Below, piece after piece: positions 15,620 through 23,907 of a stretch of 38,850 nt of DNA. Every line of letters begins with the position of its first letter. Position 1 is the first letter of the stretch. Location of the stretch: positions 1 through 38,850 of the forward strand of contig NZ_CANLRP010000076.1 of the NCBI RefSeq assembly GCF_947493425.1, in the 5' to 3' direction. The translations under genes and the position numbers were made by a program. Origin of the DNA: an uncultured Microscilla sp. (GTDB lineage Bacteria > Bacteroidota > Bacteroidia > Cytophagales > Microscillaceae). The notes beneath the pieces were generated by a model. The model saw only the letters and a list, made by a program, of their open reading frames with translations. It had not been told where the DNA came from and searched no databases.

Positions 15620-16981
15620 TTAGGGATTTTTACTTAGCTGCGGGTTACCCGGCTCTACGGCTCCGTCTTTCTCCTGAAAATCTTCTACTCCAGTGCGTCC
15701 TATGATCAAACGGTTGCTTTTGTCATAACTAAAATAACTCATCACCCAGTTGATCAACACCAACAGTCGATTACGAAAACCCACCAAATACATTAAATGA
15801 ACAAACATCCAAATTATCCAGGCAAAAAAACCTTGGGTTTTACTACCGTTGGGCATTTCTACCACTGCCTTGTTGCGTCCAATGGTAGCCATAGATCCTT
15901 TGTTAAAGTATTTGAATGGTTTCATTGGGCGGTTTTTCTCATATTTATTGATGAGGTTTTTGGCAAGGTGTCGTCCTTGTTGCATTGCCGGGGGAGCCAT
16001 CATAGGATGCCCTTTTGGGTTATCGTCGTCTATCATAGCAGCAATATCGCCTACCGCATAAATATTATCGTAACCCTCTACCTGATTAAAATGGTTAACT
16101 TTTAGACGGTTGCCTCCTACGACGCTCTCTACCCGAATGCCATCAATGGGCGCCCCTTTCACTCCTGCTGCCCATACCAAAGTTTTAGTAATCAATTCTT
16201 CATTATTCCCCAAAGTTACCCGGTACCCATCATAAGACTTGACAGAAGTATCCAGGTGTACTTTCACCCCCATTTTTTCAAGAAATTGTTGGGCCTTTTC
16301 GCCCGATTTTTCTGACATAGCTCCCAACAATCGTGGGCCAGCTTCTACCAGATGAATATCCATTTCCATGAGGTTTAGCTCACGGTAATCTTTAGGAAAT
16401 ACATGTTTTTTGAGTTCTGCCAATGCTCCAGCCACTTCTACCCCAGTAGGTCCTCCCCCCACAATCACATAATCCATATAACTGTTGCGTTTTTCGTCAT
16501 CAGCGGTCAACAAAGCATTTTCAAAATTTTTAATGATTTTGTTGCGCAACAAAATAGAGTCTTGTATTTCTTTGAGTGGTACAGCATGTTGGGCAATATC
16601 TTGCATGCCGTAATAATTGGTAGTGGCACCAGTGGCTATTACAAGATGGTCGTACTTTACGCTGCCTATCGAGGTTTCTACTTGATTGTTGTCAGCATCT
16701 ATGTGCTTTACATCGCCCAAACGAAAAAAGAAGTTTTTTTGGCTATTTAGCGACTTTCGGAAAGGGTATATAATAGAGCCCGTTTCTAGCCCGGAAGTAG
16801 CCACTTGGTAAAGCAAAGGCTGAAAAGTATGGTGGTTGTAGCGATCAAACAAAACCACCTGTGCATTCATTTTTCGTAGCCCCTTCACTAGCTCTAAGCC
16901 TCCAAACCCTCCTCCAACTACTACAATGCGGGGTACTCCCTGATCTTTTATTAATGTCTGTCTCTTTACTGGTTTGTCCAT
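15620..16981 (-). CDS. ndh: Type II NADH dehydrogenase (NDH-2)
   Basis: A 453-residue flavoprotein. The FAD-binding motif VVVGGGFGGLE lies at about residues 20-30, followed by the conserved NHHTFQPLLYQVA. The NADH-binding motif YVIVGGGPTGVEVAGALAE is at about 167-185, and the second FAD motif NIYAVGDIAA at about 300-310. Q-site signature MAPPAMQQGRHLAKN follows. Residues about 385-425 (FFAWIIWMFVHLMYLVGF and NRLLVLINWVMSYFSY) are the amphipathic/hydrophobic membrane anchor. NDH-2 passes electrons from NADH to menaquinone without pumping protons, on the cytoplasmic face of the inner membrane. Length matches the longer Bacteroidetes form. Single gene. Confidence 0.95.
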   Translation of the reverse strand: MDKPVKRQTLIKDQGVPRIVVVGGGFGGLELVKGLRKMNAQVVLFDRYNHHTFQPLLYQVATSGLETGSIIYPFRKSLNSQKNFFFRLGDVKHIDADNNQVETSIGSVKYDHLVIATGATTNYYGMQDIAQHAVPLKEIQDSILLRNKIIKNFENALLTADDEKRNSYMDYVIVGGGPTGVEVAGALAELKKHVFPKDYRELNLMEMDIHLVEAGPRLLGAMSEKSGEKAQQFLEKMGVKVHLDTSVKSYDGYRVTLGNNEELITKTLVWAAGVKGAPIDGIRVESVVGGNRLKVNHFNQVEGYDNIYAVGDIAAMIDDDNPKGHPMMAPPAMQQGRHLAKNLINKYEKNRPMKPFKYFNKGSMATIGRNKAVVEMPNGSKTQGFFAWIIWMFVHLMYLVGFRNRLLVLINWVMSYFSYDKSNRLIIGRTGVEDFQEKDGAVEPGNPQLSKNP

Positions 16982-17205
16982 AATGTGTATGCTGTTTTAT
17001 TAGTCTACAGTCTGGGCAAATAGTGAGCCTTAGGCTGTGGGCTGTTGTTTTTTGTTTGAGACATCAGCATCTTTATTACTTTGTACACAATGTCTGGCAA
17101 TCAGGTCAGATAAATGGAGCTTGTGTGTACCCTGTGCTGTCGTCTCAACTCTGGAAATTGATCATAGTTATAACTCTCTCTGTCTGCCAATAGTTTTGTT
17201 GATTT

Positions 17206-18351
17206 TCAACGTTTTAGGCTTTTATTTGAATCTTGCATCTTTTTCCTTAAATAGGTATAATAACGGGCATAAGAATGACAACACCTGTGGTGAGGCAACT
17301 GGTGTATTTGATGCCGCAGGACTGCTTCATGGCTACGGATTTTAAGCTTTTTTTGCTGTTGTTGTTCCTGCCATTTTTTTCGTTCTTTTTCCAAGCGTTT
17401 ACGTTCCTCCTCTATATACTTTTTGTCCAACATTTTGCTCAAATCGGGTTGTCCACCATCTACCCAACAGGTATACCAAAAGTCACCTACCATTTTTATA
17501 GAAGCCCGCATGCGTCGCTCTACCTGACCAGCAAGTTTGTCATGAAAAGCCTTCGAAAATTTTTTAGAATAAGTGCGAATGTTGGAGCCATTGCGCTCGT
17601 CGATAGTATATTTTTTGTCTGCCGAAAAGCGCTTGGTGAGTTCACGTTCAAACCTCAGCACCGAATCGAGGGCTTCATGGGCATTGATTACCGCTTGCCA
17701 GGCAGCTTGCTGAGGTTTTTTAATATACTTGGCTTTGCCCACAAAATAATTATAATTATCTGAGTAAAGTTCGGGCAAACGAGACTCCCAAAAACCATGA
17801 ATTCCTTTTTGGTTGGTCAGTTGCCCATTATAGTTTTCGGTAGTATGCAAAGGCACGTTGGCGTCGGCAATGTAATGCCCTATTTCTGCCGAAAGGCGTA
17901 ATATTTTGGTTGCTTCACGATTTTTAAATGCCTTGGTCAAGCGGTATTTCATAAAGTTGATGTGCCAGGGTACAATACCATACGCCTGCAAGGTGTCTTC
18001 GGTATGTTTTTTTACTGCATCTTTCCAGTTTCGGGGCATTTTATATACTGCGCTGTCATTGTACTGGTGGTCATATACATCTACGTCTATAAAGTGGCGT
18101 GGGGCTTCTCCTTTCACCGCATAGCGGCGTGCATCGGGGTTAATGGCGTTTTCGGTAAGGTAAACAATGTAAAACTTATAAAAAGTAATCATCTCCGGCG
18201 GCAAAGTAAACACCGCCAATCGGTTGATACGTTGGTGGGCAAAAAAACCCCAGGCAGGAGGTTTTGGGTCAGTGGGAGGTTTTACCATAAATGCTTGTAT
18301 GATGGGCAGCACCCCCACAAAAAACACGAATATACACAGGCCTTTTTTCAT
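17206..18351 (-). CDS. Zinc-dependent phospholipase C / S1-P1 nuclease-like protein
   Basis: About 381 residues from the ATG at 18351 (MKKGLCIFVFFVGVLPIIQA), a signal peptide; the frame is open 20 codons further but that adds an unlikely leader. Zinc-ligand-like motifs of the phospholipase C/S1-P1 nuclease fold are visible: WGFFAHQRINRLAVFTLP, PRHFIDVDVYD and HYIADANVPLHTTENYNGQ followed by HGFWESRLPEL. It is probably periplasmic, with phosphodiester substrates. Residues after about 310 turn into a charged helix (KYIEEERKRLEKERKKWQEQ) and then an odd tail rich in H, R and C. In another frame the same DNA reads MKQSCGIKYTSCLTTGVVIL, ending PVIIPI, so a frameshift at the seven-base T run near 17350 is possible. 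Confidence 0.8.
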   Translation of the reverse strand: MKKGLCIFVFFVGVLPIIQAFMVKPPTDPKPPAWGFFAHQRINRLAVFTLPPEMITFYKFYIVYLTENAINPDARRYAVKGEAPRHFIDVDVYDHQYNDSAVYKMPRNWKDAVKKHTEDTLQAYGIVPWHINFMKYRLTKAFKNREATKILRLSAEIGHYIADANVPLHTTENYNGQLTNQKGIHGFWESRLPELYSDNYNYFVGKAKYIKKPQQAAWQAVINAHEALDSVLRFERELTKRFSADKKYTIDERNGSNIRTYSKKFSKAFHDKLAGQVERRMRASIKMVGDFWYTCWVDGGQPDLSKMLDKKYIEEERKRLEKERKKWQEQQQQKKLKIRSHEAVLRHQIHQLPHHRCCHSYARYYTYLRKKMQDSNKSLKR

Positions 18352-18449
18352 TGCAAACAATGTTTTTGTAACAAAGGCGAAAGATAAAGAAATGAGAGGG
18401 ATTGGGAACAAATTTATGGAAGAAATAACAAAAGCTTAAAGAATGCTAA

Positions 18450-19046
18450 ACTGAAATTTCAAAACCATACACTAATTTTTCACTACTAAGTAGCAGCAAG
18501 TCCTTAGATACCGATGAATATCGGTGCAATTAGCTATAAGCCACAAGTAAAGATAACTCTCTCATAATATGATAGTTATACTTGCATATTAGGTATATTT
18601 AATTTTGTCTTGGTACATAATACTTGTGCAGAGTTTAATTTTATCAGTCTCAAAAGTGCTTGAAAAACAGCGTCTTTACTTTCCGCCTTAGTTTGTGGGC
18701 GTTAAGTTGAAAATCCTGAACTTGCCTTCGGGGAAATTTGAGAAATGAAGCCGTAAAAACAGATCACTGACCGAGGAACGAGGGAATGTTTGAGCTGTTT
18801 CGGCGTAATGAAACAAATTTTAGCCAAGCAAACTACAGCGGTGGCTTTTTTTGGTTCGTTTTTTTAGCTAAAGAAAATCCATGATCCCGAACTTGATTCG
18901 GGGAAATGAACGGATGCCTGAGGGAACCGAAACCAGGTTTTATTCTACAACTCAGCAGATTAGCAGCTATTTTTATGCTGTAAAACTATCAAAAAAATCA
19001 AGGCTTATCTGCTATAAAAAAGTGTACGGTTTTCAAACTGAAATTT
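18450..19046. repeat. MITE-like element, family 2, copy 2, carrying insertions
   Basis: The second, inverted copy of the element at 9561-9955. Ends: CAAAACCATACACT near 18460 and AGTGTACGGTTTTCAA at 19021-19036. ACTGAAATTT flanks it at 18450-18459 and 19037-19046, an 8-10 bp target duplication (the exact left border is blurred by two bases). It is about 580 bp against 395 bp because of additional material: a left segment including a CAAGTCCTT REP-like unit (18497-18528), a hairpin near 18714-18733, and CCGAACTTGATTCGG at 18887-18901. The plus strand has a diverged MFELFRRN frame that soon stops. Confidence 0.82.
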
Positions 19047-19061
19047 GAAACAATATGCAAC

Positions 19062-19100
19062 AAAAAAAGTGTTGAGCAAAAAATTCGCTCAACACTTTGT
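19062..19100 (-). terminator. Terminator of the hsp20 gene
   Basis: AAAGTGTTGAGC (19067-19078) and GCTCAACACTTT (19087-19098) form a perfect stem. On the minus strand it is followed by seven T. It sits 24 bases past the Hsp20 stop. Confidence 0.88.
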
Positions 19101-19121
19101 CCCCAGAACATTTTTACATGC

Positions 19122-19568
19122 CTATTTTATTTCGATATGCTTTGTGTTTGGTTGATATTTTTGTGGCAACGTAAGGGTTAATAACCCGTTTTCGAAGGTT
19201 GCCTTTATATTTTCTGCGTCTATATTTGGGCGTAACCTAAACGACCTGAACATAGACTCGTGACAAAATTCTTGCCTTAGAAACTCCGATGTTTTCACAT
19301 CGTCTTTGTACTGTTTCTCTGCGCGCACATGCAGCATATCCTGGTCTATGTCTATCTTAACATCTTCTTTATCATAACCTGGCAAACCAACCTCAATGGT
19401 GTATGCTTTTTCGTCAGATTTGATATTGGCATACGCTGTTTTCTTGTCAGGAGCCATCCAGTTGTCCTGGAAAGGCGTGCGCCCCATAAAGTGTTTTTTA
19501 TCTATAAACTCTCCAAAACGATCACCAATCCGGTGAAAGGTTCGGTTGATTTCGGGTAATATGCTCAT
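19122..19568 (-). CDS. Small heat-shock protein, Hsp20/alpha-crystallin family
   Basis: A 148-residue holdase chaperone. The alpha-crystallin domain runs from about residue 45 to the end: YANIKSDEKAYTIEVGLPGYDKEDVKIDID, DMLHVRAEK, then the signature F-RSFRLRPNIDAENIKATFENGLLTLTLPQ (A-x-x-x-N-G-L is diagnostic). The last residues KHIEIK provide the I-x-I-type end involved in oligomer assembly. Cytoplasmic ATP-independent protection of unfolding proteins is the family role. Single gene with its own terminator; no CIRCE-like inverted repeat is seen upstream. A composite repeat begins 38 bases upstream of its ATG, so it may lie within or replace its regulatory region. Confidence 0.95.
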   Translation of the reverse strand: MSILPEINRTFHRIGDRFGEFIDKKHFMGRTPFQDNWMAPDKKTAYANIKSDEKAYTIEVGLPGYDKEDVKIDIDQDMLHVRAEKQYKDDVKTSEFLRQEFCHESMFRSFRLRPNIDAENIKATFENGLLTLTLPQKYQPNTKHIEIK

Positions 19569-19605
19569 AGAACAAAATTTTAGTGGTGGTAGTTGTTATT
19601 AACTT

Positions 19606-19994
19606 TAAGGAATTGTTCAAAAATAAATTTACACTCTGAGGGGTGATTTTTCGCCTTGATACTTCGTTATTTTTATTGCCCGTAGCGCTGTTCCGAATCA
19701 AGTTCGGAATTCAAGCTCTATGAGCGCAAAAAATAGCCTCGTCTCAAAACAAAACCTCTACCTCAAGAATGGTAATTTAATTTCTCACCATTCCTAAGGA
19801 ATGATACCAAAATAAATACACATTCTTAACCTCATCTTTTGAGGCTATACTTTGTTAAAAAATAGCCAAATAACGATGCTATTAGCCGACCATCCCTCAA
19901 GCTCGCTCAATATCCACTGGATATTGCCGTGCCGCGTATAGCAACAAAATATTTTAGCGTTACTATAGAAATTTATTTTTACACCATTCCTAAG
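19606..19994. repeat. Composite MITE-like repeat (two modules, copy 3)
   Basis: Same A+B arrangement as at 9148-9509, starting TAAGGAATTGTTCAAAAATA and ending TTACACCATTCCTAAG, with the module junction near 19795. Compared with copy 1, module A has a clean 27-bp insertion at 19691-19717 containing the hairpin CCGAATCAAGTTCGG, placed in the loop of module A's own hairpin. No coding capacity. Confidence 0.8.
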
Positions 19995-20193
19995 CTCTTA
20001 TCTCTTTCAGATTTGATATTTCAAAGGTAAATTCTAAAATTGTAAATTCTAATGAGGTTTATCAATTAGAGTAATGATTTTTGTCATTCATAAATATGAC
20101 CTCTAAACAACAACAACCGCAATCAGGGCTTTGAAGTAGCTTTAGGGCTGGTTGGTTGCAGCTTCATTCAATTACATTAAACATAACTGGAAG

Positions 20194-20625
20194 ATGAAAA
20201 TAGAAATAGAACGACTCAATGATGCTTTTCACATGGAAGCCACCAACGAAAGAGGCAATAAAATACAACTTGACTCTAGTGCAGCAAGCGGGGGGCACGA
20301 CTTAGGCTTTAGCCCTATGCAATTGATGCTGGCGGGTATAGGTGGCTGTAGTACTATAGACATTGTAGATATAATGAAAAAGCAGCGAGAAAACCTACAA
20401 GACATTAAAGTAACAGTGACTGCCGAACGGGAAAAAGATAAAACTCCGGCACTTTTTGCCAGCATCCATTTGCATTACCGTTTGTTTGGCGATGTAAACA
20501 AAGAGAAAGCACAAAGAGCTGTAGAGCTGTCCATGGATAAGTATTGTTCGGTTGCCAAAATACTGGAAAAAACTGCCAATATCACCTACGATTTTGAGGT
20601 AATTGCTGCCAACGCCCACGCCTAA
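20194..20625 (+). CDS. OsmC-family (YhfA-like) protein
   Basis: 143 residues from the ATG at 20194, preceded by GGAAG; the frame is open 14 codons upstream only from a TTG. The OsmC/Ohr fold is recognised by GFSPMQLMLAGIGGCSTIDIVDIMKKQRE (the catalytic-type Cys in GGCS on the long helix) and by LSMDKYCSVAKIL, with the second conserved Cys. The family reduces organic hydroperoxides using these two cysteines, or serves as a redox-associated protein of unknown substrate (YhfA branch). Cytoplasmic. Single gene with a good terminator just downstream. Confidence 0.88.
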   Translation: MKIEIERLNDAFHMEATNERGNKIQLDSSAASGGHDLGFSPMQLMLAGIGGCSTIDIVDIMKKQRENLQDIKVTVTAEREKDKTPALFASIHLHYRLFGDVNKEKAQRAVELSMDKYCSVAKILEKTANITYDFEVIAANAHA

Positions 20626-20637
20626 TGCTTTGCCCAC

Positions 20638-20690
20638 AGCTATAGAGGCTTTTCAAAATAAAGGTTCCTCTATAGCTTTTGGTTTATTTT
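20638..20690 (+). terminator. Terminator of the osmC-family gene
   Basis: AGCTATAGAGG (20638-20648) pairs perfectly with CCTCTATAGCT (20667-20677), followed by TTTGGTTTATTTT. Confidence 0.82.
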
Positions 20691-20826
20691 ACATACTTTT
20701 TCCTATTTTTGTGCTTTTTGCATAGGGGTTTTTAATCTCATTTGGATTTTAGGAACGTGATCGCCCCGTAAACGGGATTTCGGGCGTAGCCCTCAACAAT
20801 AACCCCGATAAGAAATCGGGACTTTG

Positions 20827-20950
20827 AAGCTGTCCGGTTTAGAACATACCCTCTTTACTGGCTGTCGTTATTTTTTTTGCCCGTAGTGCTACTACGAGCG
20901 CAAAAAATGCCTCAACCAGCTTTGAGTCTTTGTCCAAAACGTGGACACTT
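20827..20950. repeat. Fold-back repeat
   Basis: The two halves form an imperfect inverted repeat of about 124 bp: AAGCTGTCCGGTTTAGAACA on the left and GTCCAAAACGTGGACACTT on the right, with a central GC hairpin (TTTTTTGCCCGTAGTG / CTACGAGCGCAAAAAA). The centre resembles the hairpin in module A of the composite repeats. Small GC hairpins also lie just upstream (CCCGTAAACGGG near 20764; CCCGATAAGAAATCGGG near 20804). Confidence 0.55.
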
Positions 20951-21058
20951 ATTTTGGCCAAGTTCCTTAATATAAACCCCAACTCTTCGTTGTATCAAAA
21001 GTAATAGTGTTAAACAAGCTTTGAATAAAATCTCTATAAAGGAATGAATATACCTCGT

Positions 21059-23365
21059 ATGAAAAAAGTATACAGTTTATTAAGGCTTTGCCTGGTGATT
21101 AGCGCTTTTTCAAGCCTTTCTTTTTCGTCGGTTCAGGCACAAATTGCCACCGAAGGACAAGAATTCTGGTTTGCGTTTTTGCCCCATACTGGAGCGACCA
21201 ACTTAAGAATAATGGTGACCTCGAACGACTCTACCGCCAATGTAACGATAAGCATGCCCGCCAATGGTGGCTTTACCGACATCAACCAGGCAGTCACTAC
21301 TGATAAGTCAGCCATTATTGATGTTCCTACGGGAAACATTGCCAGCGCGGGCACTGGTAACTTTGGTTTTAAGCTGCGGTCAGACAAAAATGTAAGCGTG
21401 TATTTGCTCAATAGCAAAACCGGAAGTCTGGACGGAACTGTAGTATACCCTCATGACTCATCACAGGATTGGACTCGCTCTATCACAGGCAATTTTAGCG
21501 ATTATTTTGTGACTACTCCAGAGGCCAATTCATCTTTTGCGGTAGTAGCCACGGTAGATGCTACCGATGTTATACTGACTCCTTCGGGCGGGGCGGCTAC
21601 TACAGTTACCCTCAATGCCGGACAAACCCACGTCATCACTGGTGCCGACCTAAGCGGCTATAGGGTACAAGCCTGTAAACCAGTACTTACTTTTGCCGGA
21701 GGTGAAACTTTGACGCAAGGCTGTACTGCTACCAACCACATGATGAGCCAAATGTACCCTTTCGAAACCTGGGGTACCCGCTTTTTTACGGTTCCTTCGG
21801 GGGGGGCAATCATCAATTACGGCGTAAAAATAGTAGCCTCTACCGATGGTACTACAGTCACCATCGACAGTCTGAACAATAACCCCATTACGCTTAATAA
21901 AGGGCAAGCGGTAACCATTGATACCCTTACCCGCCCAGCTTGTTTTGAAGCCTCTGCTCCTGTTACGATTACCCAGTTTATGAAAGGAAATAACTGTAAT
22001 GGCACTGGAGGGGCAGCCACCGGAGATGGCAACCCTGCTATGGTGGTGCTCAACCACGTACAACAAAGTGTAGATCAGGTGACTTTTTCGGTAGATACTA
22101 CTGGTACTTCTTCGGTGGCCAATCGTTACCTTACCATCATTATTCCTGATGGCAACCAAAATGCCTTACAGCTCAACGGACAAGCCATACCAGCGGGGTC
22201 TTTTACCCAATATGCGGTGTGCACAGACTATGTACACGCTACGGTAGACATTAGCACTATTATACCTAGTGGGGTTTTTAGTAAAGCGACCTTATCGGGG
22301 GGCAATGGTTTGCTGGCATACATACACGGACGCAGCGCCAACGACGGGTTGGTATATTCGGCGGGTTATAATGTGAGCAAAATACCCGTGAGTGCCAGTG
22401 GCAACCCCAACCCTACTTGTACAAATGTTACTACTACTTTTAATGCCAGTGGTCCCAACAACATCGCCTCTTACGAATGGACCTTCCCCGATGGTTCTAC
22501 TGCCACCGGAACTTCGGCCTCTTATACCATTCGCAGTACTGCCGACACTAGCTTTTCGGTAAAAGCTACCAACGACGCCGGGTGTGACTCTACCATTTCG
22601 TTTACCATTACTGTAGATACCATCATTTTGGCGCTTCCCGAAGAAGCCGTTGTATGCGATACGCTTACCCTAGACGCTGGAGCTGGTTTTAGTAGTTATA
22701 CCTGGAGCAATGGAGCTACTACCCAAACAACCCAAGTAACCGAAGCAGGAACTTATTCGGTCATTGTTACCCGTAACTCGTGCAGAGCCACCGCAAGCGT
22801 CAGGGTAGTGTCGGGTACCTTGCCTACCTCCAAAATAGCTATATCGCCGCCACCGGCTACCGCCAATGTACTAGGGCTCGAACGCACCGCTTACCTATGT
22901 GTAGAAGATGGTGAAACCCTGAGTCTGACTGCTGACAGCACCAATACTGCCGAATCGGTCACTTGGAATACAGGTTTAAACACTAACCAAATTACGGTGA
23001 GTGCCGCAGGTACTTATATAGCCACCATTCGCTTTTCGGCGGGTTGTGTAGTAGTAGACTCGGTAGTGGTACAAGATGTATGCGAAGTGAAATTTTTGGT
23101 ACCCACCGCGTTTTCGCCCAATGGCGATGGCACCAACGATGGGCTCCAGATATTTGGTAAAGGGTTCTTTAACCTCGACTTCAGGGTGTTTAACCGTTGG
23201 GGCGAGTTGATCTACTTCTCTAAATCGCAGGAAAACCAATGGGATGGAACCGCGCATGGTTTTGATGCGCCCAACGGCACTTATGTGTGGCGCGCTATTT
23301 ATGAAGATGTCAAATCGCCAGGAACTAAAATCAAGAAGTTTGGGCGAGTCACTTTGGTGAGGTAA
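21059..23365 (+). CDS. IgGFc-binding-like surface protein with T9SS type B sorting domain
   Basis: About 768 residues from MKKVYSLLRLC (an ATG five codons earlier is also possible), with a signal peptide ending VQAQ. The N-terminal ~400 residues match the IgGFc-binding N-terminal domain seen in many Bacteroidetes surface proteins: EGQEFWFAFLPH, VTSNDSTANVTIS, YPFETWGTRFFTVP and repeated T-rich strands. A PKD-like domain (SYEWTFPDGSTATGTSASYT, about 445-525) and Ig-like segments (SYTWSNGATT, GTYSVIVTR) follow. The last ~85 residues are the gliding-motility-associated C-terminal (type B) sorting domain: VPTAFSPNGDGTNDGLQIFG, FNRWGELIY, WDGTAHGFDAPNGTYVW. It is therefore exported by T9SS and displayed or released. 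Single gene with its own terminator. Confidence 0.9.
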   Translation: MKKVYSLLRLCLVISAFSSLSFSSVQAQIATEGQEFWFAFLPHTGATNLRIMVTSNDSTANVTISMPANGGFTDINQAVTTDKSAIIDVPTGNIASAGTGNFGFKLRSDKNVSVYLLNSKTGSLDGTVVYPHDSSQDWTRSITGNFSDYFVTTPEANSSFAVVATVDATDVILTPSGGAATTVTLNAGQTHVITGADLSGYRVQACKPVLTFAGGETLTQGCTATNHMMSQMYPFETWGTRFFTVPSGGAIINYGVKIVASTDGTTVTIDSLNNNPITLNKGQAVTIDTLTRPACFEASAPVTITQFMKGNNCNGTGGAATGDGNPAMVVLNHVQQSVDQVTFSVDTTGTSSVANRYLTIIIPDGNQNALQLNGQAIPAGSFTQYAVCTDYVHATVDISTIIPSGVFSKATLSGGNGLLAYIHGRSANDGLVYSAGYNVSKIPVSASGNPNPTCTNVTTTFNASGPNNIASYEWTFPDGSTATGTSASYTIRSTADTSFSVKATNDAGCDSTISFTITVDTIILALPEEAVVCDTLTLDAGAGFSSYTWSNGATTQTTQVTEAGTYSVIVTRNSCRATASVRVVSGTLPTSKIAISPPPATANVLGLERTAYLCVEDGETLSLTADSTNTAESVTWNTGLNTNQITVSAAGTYIATIRFSAGCVVVDSVVVQDVCEVKFLVPTAFSPNGDGTNDGLQIFGKGFFNLDFRVFNRWGELIYFSKSQENQWDGTAHGFDAPNGTYVWRAIYEDVKSPGTKIKKFGRVTLVR

Positions 23366-23397
23366 GTGTGCAGAACTTTTAGCAAAAAGCTAAAGAT

Positions 23398-23435
23398 AAA
23401 AGCGGATGGTGTTGAAACATCATCCGCTTTTATCT
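23398..23435. terminator. Bidirectional terminator
   Basis: AAAAGCGGATG (23398-23408) pairs with CATCCGCTTTT (23421-23431). It is shared by the T9SS protein gene and the small membrane protein gene, which are convergent. Confidence 0.85.
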
Positions 23436-23454
23436 TTTAAGTATTATCCACTAC

Positions 23455-23625
23455 TTACTTTTTTGGCTTGAGCAATTCGTTTACGCCAAAAAATGTAGCT
23501 ACGCCAATAAAGGCCGCTGCTTCTACGCTTGTTGCACCCAAAACAACTATAGCAATGGTATGGACAATGCCTACCACCAACAAACAAACAACAATTGAAA
23601 TACTAATTCGTGCTACCATATTCAT
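23455..23625 (-). CDS. Small hydrophobic membrane protein
   Basis: 56 residues from the ATG at 23625, which has AAGGA five bases upstream, one of the few clear ribosome sites in the window. The longer frame to 23667 would start with TTG. Two predicted membrane helices are present: ISISIVVCLLVVGIVHTIAI and SVEAAAFIGVATFFGVNELL, with a KPKK end. It could be a holin-like or structural small membrane protein; I recognise no family. A plus-strand frame over the same DNA is a shadow. Confidence 0.6.
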   Translation of the reverse strand: MNMVARISISIVVCLLVVGIVHTIAIVVLGATSVEAAAFIGVATFFGVNELLKPKK

Positions 23626-23731
23626 AATCCTTATTATATTTTTACCTGAACTCTCCCTTGAGTTCAAGAATATATACCAGCATCGATACGTACAACGGAC
23701 ACTTTTTGAAAAAAAATAATTAAAGCCTCTC

Positions 23732-23894
23732 TTAGGAATGGTACCAAAATAAATTTACATTCTTAACCTCATCTTTTGAGGCTATACTTTGTTAAAAAAT
23801 AGCCGAATAGCGATGCTATTAGCCGATTTTTTGCCTCGTCTAGCAACAAAATATTTTATTAAGCTATAGAAATTTATTTTTACACCATTCCTTA
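23732..23894. repeat. MITE-like repeat, module B alone (copy 4)
   Basis: A 163-bp copy almost identical to 11772-11934, with inverted ends TTAGGAATGGTACCAAAATA and ACACCATTCCTTA. It ends 14 bases from the recG stop codon, where a terminator would be expected, and its AATAGC/GCTATT hairpin might supply one. Confidence 0.8.
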
Positions 23895-23907
23895 ATTATT
23901 AAACACA

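Noticed and set aside
15797..16105. Long plus-strand frames opposite the NDH-2 gene
   Set aside because: NDH-2 has all family motifs on the minus strand; the plus frames are antisense shadows.
23468..23719. 83-codon plus-strand frame over the small membrane protein
   Set aside because: The minus-strand frame has an AAGGA ribosome site and two clear membrane helices; the plus frame is its shadow and has no such support.
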